A DNA stretch of 64,000 bases from JBBATK01 sp044228285. Its GTDB lineage: Bacteria; Bacteroidota; Ignavibacteria; Kapaibacteriales; NICIL-2. The position numbers were made by a program, and so were the translations under genes. Position 1 is the stretch's first letter; every line of letters begins with the position of its first letter. The stretch covers positions 124,001 through 188,000 of the forward strand of contig JBGAVD010000003.1 of the NCBI GenBank assembly GCA_044228285.1, read 5' to 3'. The notes below the pieces were generated by a model. The model was given only the letters and a program-made list of their open reading frames with translations. It did no database searches and had not been told where the DNA came from. Shown one piece after another: positions 27,744 to 36,539 of the stretch.

Positions 27744-29405
27744 TTAGTTCATACGGAGGAACTCGATACGACGGTTTGCTTCGTTGCGTGGGTCGCTAGG
27801 CAGTGCCAGTTGGCTGGTTCCATAACCTTTAGGAACCATGCGGTTTGGAGCGATGCCCTTGCGGATGAGCCAATTACGAACGGCTTCCGCGCGACGTTGA
27901 GAAAGATCAATTTCTTGCTTTTCCTTGCGGCGCTTGTTCTTGGACTTTGAAGCGTGACCTTGAACTTCAACGATCATGTCTGGACTATCAACAAGAGTTC
28001 TGTATGCTGAATCAAGAACAGGTTCTGATACAGGAAGAATCTCAGCTTTGTTGTTTTCAAACTTGATACCATCGAGGACAATGCGGCGACTTACATCCAT
28101 CTTAGGTGCAGCCTTTTGAACATCATCGCGAGGATCGAGCGGATTCGTCTTCTTTATCTTGACCTCTTCGCCGTCTGGCACCGAGCCATGATCCGTATCA
28201 CGATCCAATGGATTCGTGTTATACTTCTTGACTTCATCACCGTCGCTCAATTCGTCGCTGTCACTATCAGCCTTGAGAGGATCAGTCTTGTTCGTCTTGA
28301 CTTCTTCGCCGTCGGTCAGACCATCATTGTCACTGTCTTCCTTCAACGGATCGGTTTTATTGATCTTGATTTCTTCGGCATCCTTCAAACCATCACCGTC
28401 GGTGTCTGCCTTGTTAGGGTTTGTTTTGTAGACCTTGATTTCGTCAACATCATTGATTCCATCACCATCTGAATCAGCGTTTAGCGGATTGGTTTTGTAG
28501 ATGTTCACTTCATCGCCGTCGTTCACACCATCATTGTCGGTGTCTTGCTTCAAAGGATCTGTATTGTATTTCAGAACTTCTTCGCCGTCTTTCAAACCAT
28601 CTGCATCTGTATCAGCACGATTTGGGTCGGTGTGGTACTTCAAGACTTCTTCGCCGTCTTTCAAGCCATCAGCATCTGTATCAGGATTGTTTGGATCTGT
28701 GTGATACACATTCACTTCATCTTCATCAGTGAGGCCGTCACGATCTGTGTCGGTCATATCATCACGGAAGTTGTAGACAAGGTTCACCATGCCGCTCCAA
28801 TAGCCATCATTCTGACCATCGCGCATTGGATTCATATCATCATTGAAGGTTGGATATCCACCGAGGGTGAAGTCCAAGCCCCAACGGGAGCTCATCTTGA
28901 CATACATACCAACACCCAGAGGAGCATACCAAGCACCTGTGCCAGTTGAATCAGAGATCAAGCCAAATGGTATAGCATTTGGACCCTTTGAGTTGAGGAT
29001 ATCGCGCCATCCGCCAACATTCAGACCTTGACGGTCATATGTATAGCTAACGCGACCAAGTCCGGCATACACGTAAGGCTTAATACCTGGTGAAATTTGA
29101 AATGGCGACAATTTCAATCGCATATCGATAGGGATAGCTGACGTGGAATAGTCATAGAGCTTTTCCAGAGTGTTGGATGAGAACACCGTGTAGCCTCCAC
29201 CGAGCTCAACTGCCACGCCACGACTAAAGGCGTACATGAAACCCATCCGGAACTGTCCATTCATAATTCGATCTTCTGGATGCGATTCACCAATGCCATA
29301 GCTAAAGCCACCGCCAATGGTAAATGAACCGGAACCGACATTCTGAGCCGATGCGAATCCGCTCATTAAAGTCATAGCACAGAGTATAGAAACAAAGAGA
29401 CGCAT
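27744..29405 (-). CDS. OmpA-family protein with beta-barrel and nine thrombospondin type 3 repeats
   Basis: A 553-residue envelope protein. A signal peptide (MRLFVSILCAMTLMSGFASA) leads into an N-terminal barrel of about 180 residues. Nine 23-residue thrombospondin type 3 repeats follow (D-[TS]-D-x-D-G-x-x-D, about residues 215-425), which should bind calcium and act as a rigid spacer. The last two repeats are degenerate (DSDSDELSD and DTDHGSVPD). The C-terminal OmpA domain (VQGHASKSKN...LSQRRAEAVRNWLI...NRRIEFLRM) binds peptidoglycan. The protein therefore tethers the outer membrane to the wall. The ATG at 29405 has GAGG seven bases upstream. Confidence 0.93.
   Translation of the reverse strand: MRLFVSILCAMTLMSGFASAQNVGSGSFTIGGGFSYGIGESHPEDRIMNGQFRMGFMYAFSRGVAVELGGGYTVFSSNTLEKLYDYSTSAIPIDMRLKLSPFQISPGIKPYVYAGLGRVSYTYDRQGLNVGGWRDILNSKGPNAIPFGLISDSTGTGAWYAPLGVGMYVKMSSRWGLDFTLGGYPTFNDDMNPMRDGQNDGYWSGMVNLVYNFRDDMTDTDRDGLTDEDEVNVYHTDPNNPDTDADGLKDGEEVLKYHTDPNRADTDADGLKDGEEVLKYNTDPLKQDTDNDGVNDGDEVNIYKTNPLNADSDGDGINDVDEIKVYKTNPNKADTDGDGLKDAEEIKINKTDPLKEDSDNDGLTDGEEVKTNKTDPLKADSDSDELSDGDEVKKYNTNPLDRDTDHGSVPDGEEVKIKKTNPLDPRDDVQKAAPKMDVSRRIVLDGIKFENNKAEILPVSEPVLDSAYRTLVDSPDMIVEVQGHASKSKNKRRKEKQEIDLSQRRAEAVRNWLIRKGIAPNRMVPKGYGTSQLALPSDPRNEANRRIEFLRMN
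28137..28755 (-). repeat. Nine tandem 69-bp units encoding thrombospondin type 3 repeats
   Basis: The DNA repeats with a 69-bp period (23 codons), each unit starting with a GAT-ACN-GAT-type aspartate cluster. It is coding DNA within the OmpA gene. Near-identical neighbouring units (the second and third) suggest recent duplication. Confidence 0.8.
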
Positions 29406-29702
29406 CAAGCATCCTCAAATAACGGTTTATAAAATGTAGTTGTGTCTCGTGGTGATCCCGAAGGAAATCCGACAAGGGTGTGCGTCCGGCAGCGGGAAGA
29501 TGATTGAATGTGGCTGGTAAAAACCCTCACTCAGAGTCAACATTTCTGTGCTCAAATCCTTGAGTACAGAAGCAATATAGCACATCACTCGAGCGGTTTT
29601 ATACGTAGAACTACAGAAAATTGTGCTTTTTTTGCGATTTTTAAGGCATTGCGAATTTTTTGTAAGAATATGCCCTACAGCGCTAAAATCGCAGATTTCA
29701 TG

Positions 29703-30662
29703 CTATGTCGCCTGTCGTGCAATGCCAATTCGCAGCAGGAGCATGTACTCAATTCCAATAATGATAGCACTCAGCATCACGTGAGCTGGCTGTATAAACC
29801 AAGGCATTTGAAGGTATGTCATGATCACTCCACTGAGAACTTCTAAGGCGAGCAGACCCAATAGGCTCATGATCCAAGTAATAATGGGCGCATGTAAGCG
29901 CCCAGCATAATACAACTTACGCAGCATCCAGAGCTGAACTGCCAGCACGGCAATCGAGAAACTACGGTGTATATAGAAGGTGTTCCCCACCGAACTGAGC
30001 CAATTGTCGCGATTGAGATAGTTCATTGCCTTCGAAACAACATCAACCTGCTCGCGAACTTGCGTTCCCAGGACGATTTGCAGACTTAAAATGGCGATTC
30101 CCGCAATCATCCAGCCTTTTAAGCCTGAGCTTCGCTCAAGGACCTCCTCGCGCCAGAGTTCGTGATGTGACCACACTATAGCGTTGCTCAAGGCAAAAAC
30201 AATGACCAAGGAGAGCACATAGTGCAGGGTAATCGTGAGTGGTCGAAGGTTGTGCTCCACAACTTTTGCACCCAGCCATGCCTCGAAAAGCACAAGCACA
30301 AGTGCTGCAAATGCGTTTAAAGTAATACGCTTATCTGTTTTCCAGTATCTGGTGGAAGCCATGAAGGTCGCCAGAATGAGCAAACCGATAGCAACACCTA
30401 TGAGACGGTTGGTGTACTCGGTCCAGGTGTGAACCACATTAAAATCCGCTATCTCCTTCCCTTGAACGGCAAAACGGGTTTTGTAGTCTACCGGCAATTC
30501 ATTCACACTTGTTGGTGGAATGAGTTTGCCGAAGCAGGTTGGCCAGTCCGGACATCCCATCCCAGCTCCTGTGACTCTGACTATGCTTCCCACAGCTATG
30601 AGTGCATAGACAGCGGCGATGGTGAAAACAGCAAGTCGGCGGAAGGTTGTTGGGCTCGTCAT
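29703..30662 (-). CDS. ctaA: Heme A synthase (CtaA/COX15)
   Basis: A 319-residue membrane protein with about eight helices. It carries VGSIVRVTGAGMGCPDWPTCFGKLIPP (the conserved N-terminal region with a cysteine pair), haem-ligand histidines in VHTWTEYTNRLIG, TLHYVLSL and YIHRSFS, and QPAHVMLSA near the end. It oxidises haem O to haem A for aa3-type cytochrome oxidase, so the organism respires aerobically. No ctaB or oxidase subunits lie in the window. It is upstream of OmpA on the same strand, with about 300 bases between them. Confidence 0.93.
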   Translation of the reverse strand: MTSPTTFRRLAVFTIAAVYALIAVGSIVRVTGAGMGCPDWPTCFGKLIPPTSVNELPVDYKTRFAVQGKEIADFNVVHTWTEYTNRLIGVAIGLLILATFMASTRYWKTDKRITLNAFAALVLVLFEAWLGAKVVEHNLRPLTITLHYVLSLVIVFALSNAIVWSHHELWREEVLERSSGLKGWMIAGIAILSLQIVLGTQVREQVDVVSKAMNYLNRDNWLSSVGNTFYIHRSFSIAVLAVQLWMLRKLYYAGRLHAPIITWIMSLLGLLALEVLSGVIMTYLQMPWFIQPAHVMLSAIIIGIEYMLLLRIGIARQAT

Positions 30663-31104
30663 AGAGAACGCGAGGTGTAGTGAGCTTCAAAAATACACCA
30701 GAGCTGAAGCATGATGTCCACCACTTCTTTGCCTGTGAACAAAAAACAGGGTAGAAGGTCAGGTTCTGGATTCGCAGCGCAGCGCGAGCTTCACTTCGAT
30801 TGCAATCGACCGTGGTTCTGCACCGTTAGAAGACACAGTCACAATTGACTACTGCACTGCTATGCAATAAGCCTGCGCTCCTTACTTCGCAATCGTCGGC
30901 TTAAAGGAACCCGCGCTACGATCAAATGCTGTAGGCGAAAATATGAGCCGAACATCTGCAGGATCGCAAACCAGACAACGGAGTCTTGTGATGGGTTGCA
31001 CGGTGTGATTTTGGTCTTGCACGGTGCAACCGTGCACACCCCTCCACACTACACATTCGTTGTTGTACACGCATATTAAGTCTTGGCGAGCGGGAGATGG
31101 CTAG
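30663..31104. other. Intergenic region with a triple GCACGG motif
   Basis: No well-supported gene. A perfect 8-bp hairpin (TGCACGGT 31018-31025, ACCGTGCA 31029-31036) lies near another TGCACGGT at about 30997. A minus-strand frame at 30882-31070 encodes a 62-residue peptide with two cysteine pairs (RCLVCDPADV) and a plausible end (SFKPTIAK). It follows the decayed gene and could be another remnant or a small gene, but nothing confirms it. Confidence 0.35.
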
Positions 31105-31441
31105 TCACTCTCGAACGCGCACGCCGCTAGACACCAACAAAATCCCATCCGCACCGGACTTTAACTCTCCACCAGGAACAACCCGATCACCAAACCTAAA
31201 CAAGTAGGAAATAGGCTCAGCTCACTCATTTCTTCCATACAAAGTCATATCGACAAGCATCAAGTTAAACGTCACCCTCTCCGCCTTGTCATTCTCGTTA
31301 CCTGAGAACTAGCAAACTTGTAGCAGCACGCTTGTAGTGTCCTCACCTGTTGATTGTAGCGACTCCACAGTCATGCGTGGGCCACCTAATTTCAGGGTAA
31401 CTACCTCGCCTTGTTTGACTGTTGTAACGCCAATTCTCCTT
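31105..31441 (-). pseudogene. Decayed DUF2158 (YodC-like) gene with internal stop codons
   Basis: Reading the minus strand in one frame from about 31441 gives GEVVTLKLGGPRMTVE, the DUF2158 hallmark (compare YodC, whose GGPRMIV is followed by a C-x-W-aromatic motif). At that Trp position the codon is TAG (31309-31311), giving VC-stop-F. The frame continues protein-like through VTFNLMLV, meets TGA at 31222, then continues again (YLFRFGDRVVPGGELKSG) to TGA at 31105. No ATG precedes the frame. A different frame just upstream, up to about 31560, also reads protein-like (GGGLLTADQLYVQLGIKGW), suggesting a frameshift near 31430. The whole is best read as a dead gene. Confidence 0.65.
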
Positions 31442-31570
31442 CGTACAAACCTGCAATCTCACACCAGCCTTTGATGCCTAGCTGTACATACAGTTGATCG
31501 GCTGTTAAGAGTCCACCTCCTGGTGTAATGTCGCGACTGCAAACATTGCCCGCATCACAGAGTAGAAACT

Positions 31571-31600
31571 AAACAGGCTGCCATTGGCAGCCTGTTTTGA
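31571..31600 (-). terminator. Hairpin terminator after the secreted protein gene
   Basis: AAACAGGCTGCC (31571-31582) and GGCAGCCTGTTT (31586-31597) form a perfect 12-bp stem with a 3-base loop, with U-rich sequence on both sides, so it may act in both directions. It lies about 55 bases beyond the stop of the minus-strand gene that ends at 31651. Confidence 0.8.
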
Positions 31601-31650
31601 TTTAATGGATTGCGGATAGTAGCTATTCACATATAGCACAAACCCGGCAA

Positions 31651-33168
31651 CTACGGCCGAACATGACAAACACTCTTGCTCTTGCAGTCACCCTTACCAT
31701 CGCAGATGTTTATAATGTAGGTGCCACTTTCCAAATTTTGCATAGAGACGTTGACAGTGTACCAGCCGCTACCCCACGTGTGAGGCGTCATAACGAGATC
31801 GCTGGATTTGAACTTCGCTACTGAGCTGCCAAGCAAATCATAGACTTCTGCAGTAACGCGATCCATCTCCACACCATAGGTGAAGTTGGCAACGATTTGT
31901 GCTTTGTCGCCTACAGGCATTGGGTAGCAACTTTCTAACCAGACCATAGAACTCTCAAGTTGCTTTCTTGCATCCTCATCACTTTTCACAGGCGTAGCAG
32001 TCTTGCCTGGCTTCAGGTACATAACGTTAAAGATACCATCTTGCCGGCCTCCATCGTATGTTGCAACAGCGGTGTGTGAGTCGTAAAATAGCATCGATCC
32101 GAGAGTTGTAACGAAATTGGGTCGCCCTTCTTCTCCTATATAGTTTGGTACTTCATCGACATACAATTTCCATGAAACACCTGCATCCGACGATATCAGC
32201 ATGCGGCCGCTCATATAGGCCATTATAACTGTATCTCCATCCACATGGTACACATAGCCTATGTAACTGTGATACTGGCTAACTGCTTCCGATTGAACAA
32301 TCGACCAATGCATACCTTTGTCAGTTGAACGTATTATCGCCTGGGTAAGCGTTTTCGTCGAATCTAGATACGCAATATTTCCCAAACATATTCTGCCAGC
32401 GTCGATGAACTTCAATATTCGTATCAAACAATTGCCAGCAGTGTCGTTCTCATATCCTTCAATTGGACATCGAAGGTTCTGCCAACTCGAGCCTAGATCC
32501 GTGCTACGATACAGACGCAACTGAAAACTGCCGCTAAGCATATTACCATCCTGGCGATACATAAACAAGGTTGAGGTGTCCATCAATACAGCCCTGTTGA
32601 GGAGAACGTTTAGCTTGACCATCGAGTCAGGTAGGGCTTTACGTTGCCAGCTTAGGCCAAAATCGCTGCTCACGGTAACACTTGTGTAATAAGTATTTGT
32701 TACAATCGTATTGCCGTTTACGTCGCTTAGGAAAGGAAACTCCAAGATGGAGTCCTTGATTTCCTGCCACGATCCACCTATGTCATTGGTAGTGTACCAT
32801 CTGTCACGACTGATAATTCGTCCAACACCATCTTCTTTGAGAAATGCACTACTTAAACCATTTTTAGATACGAATTCCAGATTGTTGTAAGGTATTAAAG
32901 TCTGCCCCGAGTCGGGCGATTCAAAGAGAAGTGAAAATCCTTCATTAATGGGAGCGCTTTTGTAAGAAGAAAGCAAGAAGATTGTTCGATCATTTACTTT
33001 CTGAATATTACGAATGTAGTGAGACGGAAGCAAGTGACGAAAAGGGAACTCCGAAACGCTCATCTGTGTGGTTTCCCAATGATATAATCCGTCCTGAGCC
33101 ATTACGCAACATTGGCAGGACAAGGATACTGCAAGCATGTATAAGCAAGCTTGGAGTGAGTTTTTCAT
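31651..33168 (-). CDS. Secreted BNR-like protein with T9SS sorting domain
   Basis: A 505-residue exported protein. The ATG at 33168 starts a signal peptide (MKNSLQACLYMLAVSLSC, ending CVMAQ). Earlier in-frame starts would overlap the upstream gene. The body has repeated S-x-D-x-G-x-S-W motifs (SSDFGLSWQR, STDLGSSWQN, STDKGMHWSI, SSDAGVSWKL) typical of BNR / sortilin propellers. The final 80 residues (ESCYPMPVGDKAQIVANFTY...SGTYIINI) form a T9SS sorting domain. It is predicted to be surface-exposed or secreted; the ligand is unknown. It lies 17 bases after the Cys-rich secreted protein gene. Confidence 0.85.
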   Translation of the reverse strand: MKNSLQACLYMLAVSLSCQCCVMAQDGLYHWETTQMSVSEFPFRHLLPSHYIRNIQKVNDRTIFLLSSYKSAPINEGFSLLFESPDSGQTLIPYNNLEFVSKNGLSSAFLKEDGVGRIISRDRWYTTNDIGGSWQEIKDSILEFPFLSDVNGNTIVTNTYYTSVTVSSDFGLSWQRKALPDSMVKLNVLLNRAVLMDTSTLFMYRQDGNMLSGSFQLRLYRSTDLGSSWQNLRCPIEGYENDTAGNCLIRILKFIDAGRICLGNIAYLDSTKTLTQAIIRSTDKGMHWSIVQSEAVSQYHSYIGYVYHVDGDTVIMAYMSGRMLISSDAGVSWKLYVDEVPNYIGEEGRPNFVTTLGSMLFYDSHTAVATYDGGRQDGIFNVMYLKPGKTATPVKSDEDARKQLESSMVWLESCYPMPVGDKAQIVANFTYGVEMDRVTAEVYDLLGSSVAKFKSSDLVMTPHTWGSGWYTVNVSMQNLESGTYIINICDGKGDCKSKSVCHVRP

Positions 33169-33185
33169 AGCACATTGAAAGAAGT

Positions 33186-33818
33186 TTATGGACATTGTGG
33201 CTTGCACTCTAATTCACATCCAGTCAGCGGTGTCAGACAGTTTGTATAGAAAACTGTTGTTGTTCCACAAGGTGAGCCCTCATTTAGAACCTCGTAGTCT
33301 ACAAATGTAGTCAGATAGTCATTGGGAGGACAAGGGCCAATACTAGATGGGCAGCAGACAGTGTAAGTATATCTGCATGCAAGATCGGCTTCACATGCCC
33401 AAGACTTCCAAACAGCTCCAGTGCCACCATTCGGCCAAGACTCTATATCACCTGTGTTTATACAGTCGGTGGCACAGGCAGCAGGGTACAAACGAGAGAC
33501 AAATTCATCTGAAGGACAAGGACCTATAACTATAGGAATCGGAGGGTTCGAACTGTTATAATGATTAATCACATTATTGACAATGTCTTGATTAGCAGCT
33601 AGAATCAAGCTACTGCGTGTTATACAGTTACAAGATCCCGACATACGTATATCTTGAACGATTATGTCAAGAAACTCAGGCGGACCCTGCCGATAGCGAT
33701 AGCACACATCTGCATCTGCATATGCCTCGCAAGACCCAACGGAGATATACATAGTTGTTGTACTCCACCCTGGAGGGCACCAAGCACTAGCGTTAACAGC
33801 CATTGTAAGAGAAAGCAC
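33186..33818 (-). CDS. Small cysteine-rich secreted protein with non-canonical start
   Basis: A 210-residue mature region with about 20 cysteines, several paired (CCPSSIGPC, CELECKPQC), and recurring IGPCP segments. It is likely disulfide-bonded outside the cytoplasm. Starting at the GTG (33818) gives a signal peptide without a positive n-region. In the same frame upstream the DNA reads KTIISKFITV before LVLSLTMAVNASA, which is a perfect signal peptide. The only candidate initiator there is ATT at 33861-33863, so either a rare start is used or the ATG has been lost. No family was recognised. It is upstream of and close to the T9SS gene. Confidence 0.65.
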   Translation of the reverse strand: MLSLTMAVNASAWCPPGWSTTTMYISVGSCEAYADADVCYRYRQGPPEFLDIIVQDIRMSGSCNCITRSSLILAANQDIVNNVINHYNSSNPPIPIVIGPCPSDEFVSRLYPAACATDCINTGDIESWPNGGTGAVWKSWACEADLACRYTYTVCCPSSIGPCPPNDYLTTFVDYEVLNEGSPCGTTTVFYTNCLTPLTGCELECKPQCP

Positions 33819-33863
33819 GAGTACGGTAATGAATTTGGAGATTATAGTTTTCGCCTTAGAAAT

Positions 33864-34259
33864 GAATTGATGAAAATTGCTACTTAGTAATACCGACTAT
33901 TGAAATGCGGTTGTTGCACCTGATCAACAAGAATGATCTCGGTCACTCTACGGCGGATTCTAGTTTCACACATACTACCTCTTTATAAAATGAACAACAC
34001 TGCTGTCAAACCGCAACGCTACATTTCACTAGTTGAGAGAATGGATTTTGACCCCTCCATTCATAGCAGTCGAATATTTATCTTTCTCGGCTGCGTAGTA
34101 GGGTGTGGAACTGCAACAAAATAAAACGAAATAGTTTACACGCAAGTGCTGCTGAAAGTATATTTTTCTAACTACCTTTTAACCCTAACCGATCTTGTTT
34201 TGCCTTTACGGACTCCAACAGTCCTCTGCTGACTTTCACAATCATAATAGGAGTTTCTT
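33864..34259. other. Intergenic region upstream of the DUF1508 gene
   Basis: About 400 AT-rich bases between divergent genes. A weak hairpin (GGACT, AGTCC) lies about 45 bases before the next start. No gene was supported on either strand. Confidence 0.4.
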
Positions 34260-34439
34260 ATGAAATTCGAGATTAACATAAATGCCAGAGCTAATTATCG
34301 CTGGCGATTGAAGGCTGGAAGCGGCCGGCCGATTGGAGCTAGCAGTGAAGGCTATGTCCGCAAATCTCACTGCGAGAAGATGGTTCGTTCGAAACTGGAC
34401 AACTCTGCTACCGTGAAAGTAGTTTGTTCGACAGAGTAA
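34260..34439 (+). CDS. Small DUF1508 (YegP-like) protein
   Basis: A 59-residue gene that is easily missed because of its size. The start is ATG at 34260 with AGGAG six to seven bases upstream. The sequence YRWRLKAGSGRPIGASSEGY followed by CEKMVRSKL matches a single DUF1508/YegP repeat, which has the form F-R-x-x-L-K-A-x-N-G-x-x-I-x-x-S-E-x-Y...A-x-x-x-I-x-S-V. YegP-like proteins are small and of uncertain function; E. coli YegP has two such repeats and this has one. It stands alone on the plus strand. Confidence 0.75.
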   Translation: MKFEININARANYRWRLKAGSGRPIGASSEGYVRKSHCEKMVRSKLDNSATVKVVCSTE

Positions 34440-35128
34440 ATATTGTTGAAGTCTCCCAACTGAGCGACGTCCTATTCTATACCTTGTGTAGCGCTCGCAA
34501 TCAGAGCTTCTATATCTCTATCCGTCTCACGCAGGACTAGCCTTGCTAAGGTAGAGTTAAAATGCTCCGATCACAAGATATTGATCGCGCCATTCGCACG
34601 ATGTTTAGGTAGGTCTTTGGCCGCCACCCACTCCACATGCGCCAGTAACTACCGACAAGTATATAATGAGTACGAACTCTACCAGTGAATCCTCAAGTAT
34701 TCAAGTGACTAGTCCCTTCTCATAGCTGATTGACAGTCCCTTTCTGATTGAATCAATGTGTCTCGCTTCAGATTGCGAAGCGACTTCCTCTGCTTTGTTT
34801 CATCGTGTGTAGCGAGAGCGCAAAGAGCCCTCATCATCAGAGCTACTTTCCTTAGAGTATTCAACGAAAGTTCCGCTTCTTTACCGCCTCTGATCTTCTT
34901 CATGTTGCAGGTCCGTGGTGGACCAGAAATCTCTCTAGTGACTTCTACCTCAAGGGCGTCAAACACACAGCGTGCGTCGCCCAACAGTCTTCAGACCAGC
35001 GTAGGTAGCCTATCCCCAACCTCTGCGCGACAGCTCCACTTCTTTCAGTCGCCTTCGTATGGCTACCACTCCTCGTCATCGTATCTTTGCGCCATTGAAT
35101 TGCTTCTACCCACTTTTTCCTACTTTCC
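34440..35128. other. Intergenic region before icd
   Basis: About 690 bases without a supported gene. Two overlapping open frames on opposite strands (34709-34984 minus, 34758-35132 plus) exist, but neither has a ribosome-binding site or recognisable composition, and the plus one runs into the icd start. Confidence 0.45.
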
Positions 35129-36361
35129 ATGAACAAGATTACAGTTGCCAATCCGGTGGTCGAACTCGACGGTGATGAAATGACCCGTATCATTTGGAAG
35201 TTTATCAAGGATAAGCTGATCCTGCCTTACCTCAACATCGACATTAAGTATTACGACTTAGGCATTGAGCATCGTGATGCAACCGACGACAAGGTTACGG
35301 TTGAATGTGCTGAAGCGATTCTGAAATACAATGTTGGTATTAAGTGCGCAACGATCACGCCTGATGAAGCTCGTGTAAAGGAGTTCAACCTCAAGCAAAT
35401 GTGGAAGTCTCCAAACGGAACCATTCGTAACATTCTGGATGGAACGGTCTTCCGCGAGCCTATTGTGTGCAACAATATTCCTCGTTTGGTGCCAAACTGG
35501 ACTGCACCTATTTGCATTGGACGTCACGCATTTGGTGACCAGTACCGTGCGACAGATTTTGTCACAAAAGGCAAGGGCAAGCTCACCATTACCTATACAC
35601 CAGAAGATGGTTCAGCTCCTCAACAATTTGAAGTCTACAATTTCAAGGGTGATGGAGTAGCTCTGGCAATGTACAACACCGACGAATCCATTCGCGGCTT
35701 CGCACGTGCATGTCATAACCAAGCTCTTACCAAAGGTTGGCCACTCTACCTCAGTACAAAGAACACCATTCTTAAGAAGTATGATGGCCGTTTCAAAGAC
35801 ATCTTTGAAGATGTGTATCTCAACGAATTCAAATCAGCGTTCGACGCCAAGGGCATCACCTACGAACACCGTCTTATCGACGACATGGTAGCAAGCGCAT
35901 TGAAGTGGAACGGCAATTTCGTTTGGGCTTGTAAGAATTATGATGGTGACGTACAATCTGATACAGTCGCTCAAGGCTTCGGTTCATTGGGTCTGATGAC
36001 TTCCGTGTTAGTAACACCAGATGGCAAGACAATGGAGTCTGAAGCAGCACACGGCACAGTGACACGTCACTACCGCATGCACCAACAAGGCAAGCCAACC
36101 TCAACCAATCCTATTGCTTCCATCTTTGCTTGGACACGAGGTTTGGAATTCCGTGGCAAGCTCGATGGCAATCAGGAACTCATCAATTTCGCACACGCCT
36201 TAGAAGCAGTATGCGTTGAGTCGGTCGAAAGCGGAAAAATGACAAAGGACCTCGCCGTCTGCGCCTTCGGCAACGACGTCAAGCATGGCGAACACTATCT
36301 CTACACAGAAGAATTCTTAGACGTTCTTGATTCAAACCTGCGCGCGAAGTTGAGCGCATAG
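35129..36361 (+). CDS. icd: NADP-dependent isocitrate dehydrogenase, eukaryote-like type
   Basis: A 410-residue enzyme that converts isocitrate to 2-oxoglutarate and CO2 with NADP in the TCA cycle. It belongs to the homodimeric type II group shared with eukaryotes: VVELDGDEMTRIIWKFIKDKL at the N-terminus, KCATITPDEARVKEFNLKQMWKSPNGTIRN, YRATDFV, the metal-binding DMVASALKW / KNYDGDVQSD region and the NADP-binding EAAHGTVTRHYR. All active-site motifs are present. It is a single-gene unit closed by a strong terminator. Confidence 0.96.
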   Translation: MNKITVANPVVELDGDEMTRIIWKFIKDKLILPYLNIDIKYYDLGIEHRDATDDKVTVECAEAILKYNVGIKCATITPDEARVKEFNLKQMWKSPNGTIRNILDGTVFREPIVCNNIPRLVPNWTAPICIGRHAFGDQYRATDFVTKGKGKLTITYTPEDGSAPQQFEVYNFKGDGVALAMYNTDESIRGFARACHNQALTKGWPLYLSTKNTILKKYDGRFKDIFEDVYLNEFKSAFDAKGITYEHRLIDDMVASALKWNGNFVWACKNYDGDVQSDTVAQGFGSLGLMTSVLVTPDGKTMESEAAHGTVTRHYRMHQQGKPTSTNPIASIFAWTRGLEFRGKLDGNQELINFAHALEAVCVESVESGKMTKDLAVCAFGNDVKHGEHYLYTEEFLDVLDSNLRAKLSA

Positions 36362-36409
36362 GCTTTCTGTTCTTGACTGATTGTCGTCAAGAGATTTATT
36401 ATACACGCA

Positions 36410-36450
36410 GCAACGGGTCTTGCCTACGGCAAGACCCGTTGCTGTTTTTT
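36410..36450 (+). terminator. Strong rho-independent terminator of icd
   Basis: A perfect 15-bp stem (GCAACGGGTCTTGCC 36410-36424, GGCAAGACCCGTTGC 36428-36442), a 3-base loop and a TGTTTTTT tail. It marks the boundary between icd and repeat cluster A. Confidence 0.95.
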
Positions 36451-36539
36451 GGAGGTGGGTGTACGGGTGTATTTGTTGACATGCGTTATCGTTGGGTTTC
36501 ATAAGTCCTCATAGCGTGCCGTGCCATTCGTTGACACTC

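Noticed and set aside
28116..28949. Long plus-strand ORFs with Ile/Val/Phe repeats
   Set aside because: They are antisense translations of the thrombospondin-3 repeats in the OmpA gene.
30980..31040. Hairpin TGCACGGT/ACCGTGCA as a terminator
   Set aside because: No U-run follows on either strand and no gene ends nearby.
33541..33570. tRNA-like GGTTCGAA word
   Set aside because: It lies within the Cys-rich coding sequence and no cloverleaf can be drawn around it. No tRNA or rRNA gene was recognised anywhere in the window.
34709..35132. Two overlapping ORFs of 91 and 124 codons upstream of icd
   Set aside because: No start signals, no known motifs, and they are mutually antisense.
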